NCBI GenBank assembly: GCA_023380515.1
Contig: JAMCRH010000241.1
Coordinates: forward strand, 1 to 5,171
DNA from: Gammaproteobacteria bacterium
GTDB taxonomy: Bacteria; Pseudomonadota; Gammaproteobacteria; Enterobacterales; Alteromonadaceae
DNA: 5,171 nucleotides
Direction of reading: 5' to 3'
The stretch's first letter is position 1; each line of letters opens with the position of its first letter. The notes below the pieces were generated by a model, which had not been told where the DNA came from, searched no databases, and was given only the letters and a program-made list of their open reading frames with translations. Made by a program: the position numbers and the translations under genes. Below, piece after piece: positions 1 to 5,069 of the stretch.

Positions 1-78
1 AGTGGTACAGGCTGTGAGGAAGGCGGTGACGATAACTGCGGCTGGCAGCAATATTGGAAATCGATTTGGTTTAGTCAT
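1..78 (-). CDS. N-terminus of a predicted lipoprotein (partial, runs off left edge)
   Basis: Reading the minus strand from the ATG at 78 gives 26 codons with no stop up to the window edge: MTKPNRFP, then a hydrophobic run, then FLTACTT. The positive start (K3, R6), the apolar stretch at residues 8-21 and the L-T-A-C lipobox at residues 21-24 are the signature of a type II signal peptide. The mature protein would start at lipidated Cys24 and be anchored to the inner or outer membrane. A GGGTAA stretch about 6 bases upstream of the ATG could serve as ribosome binding site. The body of the protein lies outside the window, so no function can be given. It follows the PH-domain gene on the same strand after an 87-base gap that has no clear terminator. 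It may be the first host gene beyond the accessory block, but that is inference. Confidence 0.6.
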   Translation of the reverse strand, partial: MTKPNRFPILLPAAVIVTAFLTACTT

Positions 79-100
79 GGGAGTTACCCGATTGGTTTAG

Positions 101-115
101 TACACTTTGAGTGTA
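101..115. repeat. Small perfect inverted repeat
   Basis: TACACT, a 3-base loop TTG and AGTGTA form a perfect 6-bp stem in the 87-base gap between the PH-domain gene and the lipoprotein start. No T-run follows on either strand, so a Rho-independent terminator is not supported. It could be a small operator upstream of the lipoprotein gene or simply chance. Apart from this repeat I see nothing recognisable in the gap. Confidence 0.3.
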
Positions 116-165
116 GACAACTTGCAGAAATTTGGGAGGCTAGCCATCGCGCTGTGCCTACCTAC

Positions 166-603
166 TTACCGCGACCCTTCGGTATTCCTCAATGCTTTGC
201 CGCTACGTGCCTCTAAGTCTTGGATAAACGCTTCTTTATCTTTTGGCGAAATCATGATCGATCCCCAGCGCCCGTACTCAATGCGAAGTCGGTCGAGCGA
301 CAAAGCTGGACTAGAGAGCGGATTCGATGTGGGTGTAACACTTTTGATTTGATTCACGGGCACTTGCCACTTAAACGGCCCAGATTTCACCAACAGAGTC
401 TCGTTGCTCAGGGTGTAAACGGTGCTTTTCATCAGCCACAAAGGAAGGCCAGCGCCAAAAATCAGCGCAGGCGCTGACACAAGAATTGCAACAATGCTTC
501 CTGAGCTTGCGACCGAAATAAAGACAATGAAACAAGCAATTACGATGCTGACTATGACCAGTGCAAGCCATGTGTCGATTTTCGAGGCGTAGACTTTTTT
601 CAT
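166..603 (-). CDS. Membrane-anchored bacterial PH-domain protein (YyaB-like)
   Basis: The gene encodes 145 residues and starts at an ATG preceded by AAGGA (611-615) with a 7-base spacer. Residues 12-30 and 36-58 are strongly hydrophobic and should form a two-helix membrane hairpin. Residues 60-132 then form a soluble domain of the bacterial PH-like type. The stretch from about residue 63 (YTLSNETLLVKSGPF), with the conserved-looking NPLSSPALSLDRLRIEYG segment (94-111) and MISPKDKEAFI (117-127), matches the short PH family typified by B. subtilis YyaB. The family's biochemical role is not established, and lipid or protein binding at the membrane is only a guess. The gene lies 41 bases downstream of the restriction endonuclease gene on the same strand, with no obvious terminator between, so co-transcription is possible. 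Recognition is from remembered family patterns, not a search. Confidence 0.8.
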   Translation of the reverse strand: MKKVYASKIDTWLALVIVSIVIACFIVFISVASSGSIVAILVSAPALIFGAGLPLWLMKSTVYTLSNETLLVKSGPFKWQVPVNQIKSVTPTSNPLSSPALSLDRLRIEYGRWGSIMISPKDKEAFIQDLEARSGKALRNTEGSR

Positions 604-644
604 ATGTGTTTCCTTGGTGATACGACTAAAGCAGATGGTATGTA

Positions 645-1970
645 TTAGTCCGAACCCTCACTTAAATCAACTTCAATCAAATTCGAATACAAAGTATGAA
701 CGTTTCGCCATGCTACACGGAATTGGTTGCGCTTTTTAGGTCGCCAGTTGCCGTTAATTAATTTCATGTTCACACCGGGGTCATAATAGATGGTGCTGCT
801 GTGCAAAGCTCGAAGTAGTTTATCTAAGCTGGTGCCCTTGCCTAGGGTAACTTTTGGGCCAAACTGATAAGTGGTTTGTTCTTCACGAATGGCAGCGTAG
901 GACACGTAACAAGTATTGGTGTGCTTATTCTTCCAATGCTGAATAACCTTCTCAAACTTCCAACCAGCGGCTAGGTTGCCATCTTGGTCGCGCAGCATGA
1001 GGCCACCTTGTGGGTCGGTGACTTTGCCTGTCGCGGGGTCGTAGCCCTCTAAGCTCATGGTTAATGTCGATTTCGGATTCGTGACGCCAACGTCATGGCG
1101 ACTAGCAAAGTCGAGCCGAGTCTCCTGAATATTGGTGCCGTATTGACGCAAGAACACCTCGAGATTATCAAGGTACGTGCCCAAATTTGGTTCAGGCGTC
1201 ATTAATGTAACGGCTCCGCCAGAGTGCGACTTAATTTCCCAATCCATGAAGTCTGGATCGGGTGAACCGTTTGGTGTAATGCCAAATTGCGCTTCAAGTG
1301 TATAACCTGCACCGTTTTGAGCGCGATATTCCAACAGTTCGCCAGCAGCATTCAGTCGACACGATGCAATTGGACCACGTTGATAGATCTCATGAAGTCG
1401 CTCGAGTAACTTCTCTTCACTGGTGCGCTGGCTCGTTTTGTACTCGTAAAAAACCGACGCCACAACCGTGGTTTTTCCGCTGTCGATGAGCGCCTTCACT
1501 TCCCGCTGCAGGTCATCGTCCCAACTCGTGCAAAACGCCCAAATGGTCGTTTCGTTGATGCCGAGGATTAAATAGCGATTCATTGTCATGCGCTGTTGCC
1601 GCTCTTCGCGTGTTGGCGGTTGCATTAAATGAGACGGCGCGATGCCTTTGGTTCGGTCAGTGCCACGCATAAAGCCAGACATGCGAGTTTCTGGGTAATC
1701 GGGGTACAAAATAATCTGGGCAGACACAGCATGATCCGTATCGCCATCTGCGTTTATCCAAAAGAAGTTAAGTGGTGCTTTAAATATCGATCCTTTCGCG
1801 CTGATGCCATCCGCATAAACATCGCCCGAAGGAATGGCACGAATCACTTCAAAATCAGCACCTAAGTAGATTTGATTCTTGGAATTATCATTGTTGGCGA
1901 GCGCCTTAATGAGGAATCGCTTTGCTCCATGCGCTTTCATCTGCTTGATAATGTTTGAAAAAGTAGTCAA
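645..1970 (-). CDS. MvaI/BcnI-family type II restriction endonuclease with extra N-terminal domain
   Basis: This 441-residue protein is predicted to cut unmethylated DNA at the site protected by the divergent methyltransferase. The C-terminal part (about 205-441) is an MvaI/BcnI-type nuclease: GAGYTLEAQFGI (220-231), then PDPDFMDWEIK (237-247). The putative metal and catalytic residues E226, D240, E245 and K247 have the spacing I recall for MvaI E36/D50/E55/K57. MvaI and BcnI are only about 240 residues long. Here an added domain of about 200 residues precedes the nuclease, beginning GAKRF...NNDNSKNQIYLGADF (15-40), and may be a DNA-binding or effector domain. The start is TTG at 1970 with only a weak purine-rich upstream stretch (GGACGGAA). 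The next ATG is codon 11, but the residues in between look like part of the family's N-terminal helix. A weak TTG start would keep nuclease synthesis below methyltransferase synthesis. The gene is divergent from dcm. The CCWGG specificity is inferred from the partner methylase and from MvaI. Confidence 0.92.
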   Translation of the reverse strand: MTTFSNIIKQMKAHGAKRFLIKALANNDNSKNQIYLGADFEVIRAIPSGDVYADGISAKGSIFKAPLNFFWINADGDTDHAVSAQIILYPDYPETRMSGFMRGTDRTKGIAPSHLMQPPTREERQQRMTMNRYLILGINETTIWAFCTSWDDDLQREVKALIDSGKTTVVASVFYEYKTSQRTSEEKLLERLHEIYQRGPIASCRLNAAGELLEYRAQNGAGYTLEAQFGITPNGSPDPDFMDWEIKSHSGGAVTLMTPEPNLGTYLDNLEVFLRQYGTNIQETRLDFASRHDVGVTNPKSTLTMSLEGYDPATGKVTDPQGGLMLRDQDGNLAAGWKFEKVIQHWKNKHTNTCYVSYAAIREEQTTYQFGPKVTLGKGTSLDKLLRALHSSTIYYDPGVNMKLINGNWRPKKRNQFRVAWRNVHTLYSNLIEVDLSEGSD

Positions 1971-2074
1971 TGTTCCGTCCGCTGGCTATCTGAGTACTAA
2001 TCAGCAGCTTAGCAATCAACCTGCTTAAAGTGAAGTAACGGAATAAATTTGAAATTCACCCTAGCGAAATAAAC

Positions 2075-2094
2075 TACTGTATATATACTGTATA
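2075..2094. promoter_or_regulatory. Direct repeat TACTGTATA x2, candidate regulator site
   Basis: Two exact copies of TACTGTATA (2075-2083 and 2086-2094) are set 11 bp apart, close to one helical turn, in the divergent spacer between the endonuclease and methyltransferase genes. The segment between them contains the palindrome GTATATATAC (2079-2088). The left copy resembles a LexA half-site, but the right half lacks the inverted ACAG, so it is not a canonical LexA box. The region is AT-rich and also offers -10-like hexamers on both strands (for example TATACT at 2084-2089), so it could be a regulator site, a promoter core or both. The binding protein is unknown. Confidence 0.45.
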
Positions 2095-2110
2095 AAAGAT
2101 CAGTTTTTTA

Positions 2111-2139
2111 TTGACAGTTTGGAACGATTATGTGATCCT
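2111..2139 (+). promoter_or_regulatory. Predicted sigma-70 promoter of the methyltransferase gene
   Basis: A perfect -35 hexamer TTGACA (2111-2116) is followed, after 17 bases, by GATCCT (2134-2139). That is a weak -10 hexamer (3 of 6), but it carries an extended -10 TG one base upstream (TGT at 2131-2133). Transcription would begin about 20-25 bases before the methyltransferase ATG at 2169. The consensus -35 and spacing make this the best promoter in the divergent region. I found no equally good promoter for the endonuclease on the other strand. Confidence 0.55.
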
Positions 2140-2150
2140 GTATCACATAA
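2128..2150. promoter_or_regulatory. Perfect 9-bp inverted repeat, candidate operator over the dcm promoter
   Basis: TTATGTGAT (2128-2136) and ATCACATAA (2142-2150) are exact inverted copies separated by 5 bases. The element covers the predicted -10 region and start site of the methyltransferase promoter, which is where a repressor would act. Several Dcm-type methyltransferases (M.EcoRII, M.SsoII, M.ScrFI) bind their own promoter through an N-terminal helix-turn-helix region and repress it. The protein encoded here has a comparable N-terminal region, so autorepression is a reasonable inference. The core also reads TGTGA-N7-TCACA, one base longer than the CRP consensus spacing of 6. Confidence 0.6.
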
Positions 2151-2168
2151 ATCACCTAGGGATGTAGG

Positions 2169-3551
2169 ATGCAGCAGATGAGCTTAATGAACGATGCGCA
2201 ACAACATGGCGAACTCACCGATTTCGAAGTTATTTCAAAGCTACTAGAGATTTACGACCAAGCATTCCTCGCTGATTATTTGAACAACATTCCGAACAAC
2301 CGCTGGACACGTGAAACCATTAACCGCTGGGTCAAAGGTAAGGCGTCACCGCGCTTAACCCACGCTGAATATCTGCATTTAATGAAGCTGTTCCCCAAAG
2401 CCACCGTCACCCCTGAAAACTGTGACTTTAAGTTTATCGATTTGTTCGCAGGTATCGGCGGGATTCGCAAAGGCTTTGAAGAGCAAGGCGGTTTGTGCGT
2501 CTTCACGAGTGAATGGAACAAATTTGCGGTGCGCACTTACAAAGCGAACTTTGCCTGCGACAACAGCTACCACACCTTTAATGAAGACATTCGCGATGTG
2601 ACCCTAAGCCAAAATAGCGAAGTGACCGACGAGGAAGCCTACGCGCACATTGACAGCGTAGTACCGGACCACGACGTGCTGCTTGCTGGTTTCCCTTGTC
2701 AGCCATTTTCTATCGCCGGCGTTTCAAAAAAGAATGCGCTCGGTGTTAAGCATGGTTTTGAGTGCGACACCCAAGGTACGCTATTCTTCGACGTTGCCCG
2801 AATTATTGCTGCGAAGCGCCCTGCGGCGTTTGTCCTCGAAAACGTGAAAAACTTAAAGAGCCATGATCGTGGTAAAACATTTAAAGTGATTATGCAGGCA
2901 CTCGACGAGCTTGGTTATGTAGTGGCTGACGCCACCCATGAAGGCTCGAACGACCCACGCATTATTGACGGCCAACATTGGGTGCCTCAGCACCGTGAAC
3001 GGATTGTACTGGTTGGTTTTCGTCGTGATTTAAATGTCCACCAAGGTTTAAGCTTGCGCGACCTGCCGCGCCCCGCCCCGGAAACAGCGCCAACACTCGG
3101 CGACATTCTTGAAGTAGAAGTTGAGGACAAATATATCCTTACACCGAACTTGTGGGAGTATTTGTTTAATTATGCTAAAAAGCACCAAGCTAAAGGCAAC
3201 GGCTTTGGTTTCGGCTTAGTTGGCCCGAATGACCGTGCTCGCACTCTATCGGCTCGATATTACAAAGACGGTTCTGAAATTTTAATCGACCGTGGTTTCG
3301 ACCCGAGTAAAGATTTAACTGACGAAATCAACATGGCCAACCGCCCTCGCCGCCTAACCCCGTTAGAATGCTCGCGGTTAATGGGCTTCTCGACCCCAAA
3401 GGGCCAAGAGTTCGTTATCCCGGTGTCCGACACCCAAGCTTACAAACAATTCGGTAACTCGGTTGTGGTTCCAGTGTTTAGAGCCGTCGCCGAGTTGATG
3501 AAACCACGGATTATGGCGGCGATACAGAAGCGGAAAAGAATGGCTGCTTGA
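2169..3551 (+). CDS. dcm: Dcm-like DNA (cytosine-5) methyltransferase, predicted CCWGG
   Basis: This 460-residue enzyme should transfer a methyl group from S-adenosylmethionine to C5 of cytosine. From memory it aligns with E. coli Dcm (472 residues) along its whole length. Motif I is [10 protein letters not shown] (89-98) and binds the cofactor. GFPCQPF (174-180) holds the catalytic Cys177. ENV is at 224-226, [12 protein letters not shown] at 274-285, RRLTPLEC at 394-401 and [10 protein letters not shown] at 427-436. The target recognition region, about 320-376 (KYILTP...[13 protein letters not shown]...[16 protein letters not shown]), is nearly that of Dcm, so CCWGG methylation is likely. 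Residues 20-76 ([25 protein letters not shown]) look like a helix-turn-helix N-domain, which in related enzymes represses the gene's own promoter. The ATG at 2169 has AGGGA (2158-2162) six bases upstream. In-frame ATGs at codons 4 and 7 are alternatives. It is divergent from the endonuclease gene, and no vsr repair gene is visible. Confidence 0.97.
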   Translation: MQQMSLMNDAQQHGELTDFEVISKLLEIYDQAFLADYLNNIPNNRWTRETINRWVKGKASPRLTHAEYLHLMKLFPKATVTPENCDFKFIDLFAGIGGIRKGFEEQGGLCVFTSEWNKFAVRTYKANFACDNSYHTFNEDIRDVTLSQNSEVTDEEAYAHIDSVVPDHDVLLAGFPCQPFSIAGVSKKNALGVKHGFECDTQGTLFFDVARIIAAKRPAAFVLENVKNLKSHDRGKTFKVIMQALDELGYVVADATHEGSNDPRIIDGQHWVPQHRERIVLVGFRRDLNVHQGLSLRDLPRPAPETAPTLGDILEVEVEDKYILTPNLWEYLFNYAKKHQAKGNGFGFGLVGPNDRARTLSARYYKDGSEILIDRGFDPSKDLTDEINMANRPRRLTPLECSRLMGFSTPKGQEFVIPVSDTQAYKQFGNSVVVPVFRAVAELMKPRIMAAIQKRKRMAA

Positions 3552-3560
3552 TTGGGGCTA

Positions 3561-3640
3561 GCGCTACCAACACGCGCAGCTTTGAAATGGAGGCAAAGTC
3601 GTAATGGAGAAGCTGTCGCCATGATTGGCATGGTTAGCGC
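3561..3640 (-). other. Candidate integron attC site, degenerate (attC2)
   Basis: Read on the minus strand, this 80-base element begins GCGCTAAC (3640-3633, R'' arm) and ends GTTGGTAGCGC (3571-3561, R' arm). Inside it, GCG-A-CAGCTT and AAGCTG-CGC pair over 9 bp with one extrahelical A, the usual mark of attC L boxes. It lies 16 bases after the stop of the DUF4365-like gene, the right place for a cassette end, and is nearly the same length as attC1. The R'' arm is exactly complementary to GTTAGCGC, the first bases of this cassette at attC1. The R' arm is imperfect: it matches GTTAGCGC only if a 3-base GGT insertion is allowed. The two spacers between R and L boxes are unequal. It may therefore be decayed, or it may join to a cassette or flank with a different start. 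Confidence 0.6.
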
Positions 3641-3656
3641 AATCAACCAGTTTCAC

Positions 3657-4952
3657 TTACCGATCCAAAAGCAACTTCATTAACGGATGGTAGGCCCGAT
3701 AGAGCCCCTGTGCCATTTCTAAGTCCCGCATGAGCCACCGCCTTCGCCTCAATTCAGGAACATCTTGCTTTCCCTTTAGCCAAGTAAAAACACCCGAAAG
3801 GACGAAGCTATATTGGTCGATCATTTTATCGACCATGCTAAGTTGTGGCGAAGGCCGACCAAGGTTTTGGATAACTCCATCGTCAATCTCGTAAAGTGAC
3901 GCCTCCAACCTTACTAACTCTTTATCAGGCAACCGAAGATCATCCGTCAAAGACCTCGTAATCTGTGAATAGATTAAATCAAGTTCTGCCCAGATTTTTT
4001 CCGCTTTCGAAATGAATGATTCATCATCTTCTTCCACTACAAATGACTCAGGCAACTCTTCGATTGCTGTTTGCCCATGAAACTGGAAGCGCGTCCAATT
4101 TTCCGCTTTTGGCCAATTGAGGCGCTCTTTGAGGGGCTCAGTCGCAGCGTGATTATCTTCAAGCCAAGATACATGGGCAATAGCATTGTTGTCTCGATCG
4201 TCTTTCAAACTACGATAAACATGAACTGTTGCGTTCAAGGGGGTGCGACGCCCTCCCTCATTCTCCTGAAGCTGATCTGCAATATGATTTAGCGTGGCCC
4301 AAAAGTGAGCTGGACGCCAAGGGCCTTTCCACAAAATTCGTATATTCTTGAACCACACCTTGGCCTGCGGAGGCACAAAGGGCTTAGTTACAGAAATGAC
4401 TTCGTAGTGATTCCTAGCAATCACATTCTCGGATAGACCATTTAGCTGAAACGCATGAAGCGAATAGAATTCTGCTATTTCCCCCTTCAACAACGAAGGC
4501 AAGTCATCCACCCGAGGAAGCGATATCGTTATCTGCTGTTGCTCAAGCTCTGCAAGCCCTGCAGGGGCTACATCGCCTACAAGCTTGTCAACTGCACGGG
4601 CAAAAAAATGCGGTTCATTTCCGACAAGCTCCACAGCGACGACAAATACAGGGAGTGGGATCGCTGCCCACCTGCGCAAATGGTTAAGATCAAGTCGCCT
4701 CTTAACAATGCCGTTGTTAGGAGCAGGCGTCATTTCGGCTTCATGACCTTTTATTTGAAGCAAGCCGATTCTCGGGCCACTCCCGATATCATCCTGTCCA
4801 ATGTAGCCCTCAAGCTCAACGAGCAAATCTTCACCTCGATCATGCTCATACTTGGAGCAGAAAAGCTCAGCATCGAGCAGGACGTTCCGAACTTTTGCTT
4901 CAGCTCGCTCGCCTGTAAGTTGTGAACGGCTCCCTCTTTTCCTATCGTTCAA
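3657..4952 (-). CDS. DUF4365-like nuclease-domain protein, candidate defence gene
   Basis: The protein has 431 residues. Its N-terminal region (about 10-125) matches the DUF4365 pattern, a PD-(D/E)xK-like nuclease fold: a helix with E15 and E18 (LTGERAEAKVRNVLLD), then HDRGEDLLVEL with D42, then RIGLLQIKG with Q66-x-K68, where glutamine replaces the usual acidic residue as is common in that family. The remainder (about 130-431) is mostly helical-looking and I do not recognise it. There is no signal peptide or membrane segment, so it should be cytoplasmic. The TTG start at 4952 is chosen because a strong GAGGGGG lies just upstream and no ATG fits near it. It fills a single-gene integron cassette. 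DUF4365 domains recur in phage-defence loci, so a DNA-targeting defence role is a reasonable inference, but the substrate is unknown. Confidence 0.75.
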   Translation of the reverse strand: MNDRKRGSRSQLTGERAEAKVRNVLLDAELFCSKYEHDRGEDLLVELEGYIGQDDIGSGPRIGLLQIKGHEAEMTPAPNNGIVKRRLDLNHLRRWAAIPLPVFVVAVELVGNEPHFFARAVDKLVGDVAPAGLAELEQQQITISLPRVDDLPSLLKGEIAEFYSLHAFQLNGLSENVIARNHYEVISVTKPFVPPQAKVWFKNIRILWKGPWRPAHFWATLNHIADQLQENEGGRRTPLNATVHVYRSLKDDRDNNAIAHVSWLEDNHAATEPLKERLNWPKAENWTRFQFHGQTAIEELPESFVVEEDDESFISKAEKIWAELDLIYSQITRSLTDDLRLPDKELVRLEASLYEIDDGVIQNLGRPSPQLSMVDKMIDQYSFVLSGVFTWLKGKQDVPELRRRRWLMRDLEMAQGLYRAYHPLMKLLLDR

Positions 4953-4956
4953 TAAA

Positions 4957-4963
4957 CCCCCTC
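4957..4963 (-). promoter_or_regulatory. Ribosome binding site for the TTG start at 4952
   Basis: GAGGGGG on the minus strand lies 4 bases (7 from its GAGG core) upstream of the TTG at 4952-4950. It is a good Shine-Dalgarno match and the reason for choosing this non-ATG start. No clear promoter is visible in the 45-base cassette leader, so transcription probably reads through from upstream cassettes. Confidence 0.65.
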
Positions 4964-4990
4964 AAGAATAAAGAAATCAGGACGTATGGG

Positions 4991-5069
4991 GCGCTAACGC
5001 CCGAGCACAGCGGCAACTGCAAAGCTGTTGTCCAGCACCGCAGGTGCGCGCTGATGCGTCTTGTTATGT
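4991..5069 (-). other. Integron attC recombination site (attC1)
   Basis: On the minus strand this 79-base element runs from ACATAAC (5069-5063, R'') to GTTAGCGC (4998-4991, R'). The L boxes are GCA-T-CAGCG and CGCTG-TGC, which pair over 8 bp with a single extrahelical T, the structural hallmark recognised by integron integrases. The interior folds into two small hairpins (GCACC-TGC-GGTGC and CAACAGC-TTT-GCAGTTG). The right end GGGCGTTAG is the same as in Vibrio-type repeats. The orientation means that cassettes are read on the minus strand, which agrees with the toxin gene upstream and the DUF4365-like gene downstream. The crossover would fall between 4998 and 4997. Confidence 0.85.

Larger units (their letters stand above)
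3571..4997 (-). mobile_element. Integron gene cassette carrying the DUF4365-like gene
   Basis: The cassette is bounded on the right by the G/TT crossover point of attC1 (4998/4997) and on the left by that of attC2 (about 3571), which gives roughly 1.43 kb. It holds one gene in the cassette direction with a 45-base leader and a 16-base gap to the attC R'' arm. This one-gene layout with a 3' attC is standard for a cassette. The complementarity between its first bases and its own R'' arm at the far end is what a formerly circular cassette predicts. The left boundary is less certain because attC2's R' arm is degenerate. Confidence 0.6.

Noticed and set aside
133..144. Short similarity of TGGGAGGCTAGC to TGGGGCTAGC beside attC2 (3554-3563), possible flanking duplication of the restriction module
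   Set aside because: The match is short and gapped, easily chance, and no target-site duplication or attC structure accompanies it.
2075..2094. LexA (SOS) box
   Set aside because: The left half matches CTGTATATAT, but the right half is CTGTA instead of the inverted ACAG. It is better described as a direct repeat.
2131..2147. CRP-like site TGTGA-N7-TCACA
   Set aside because: CRP and related proteins need a 6-base spacer. The larger perfect 9-bp repeat with a 5-base centre fits a dedicated repressor better.
3552..3656. Rho-independent terminator between the convergent dcm and DUF4365-like genes
   Set aside because: The stem-loops here lack a T-run on either strand and are better explained as attC structure.
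4455..4925. 156-codon open frame on the plus strand
   Set aside because: It lies entirely within the DUF4365-like gene on the other strand, has no recognisable domain and no good ribosome binding site. It is a reverse-strand shadow.
4991..5069. attC read on the plus strand (TAAC at 4995, GTTATGT at 5063)
   Set aside because: The right-end form GGGCGTTAG and the direction of both flanking genes fit the minus-strand reading.
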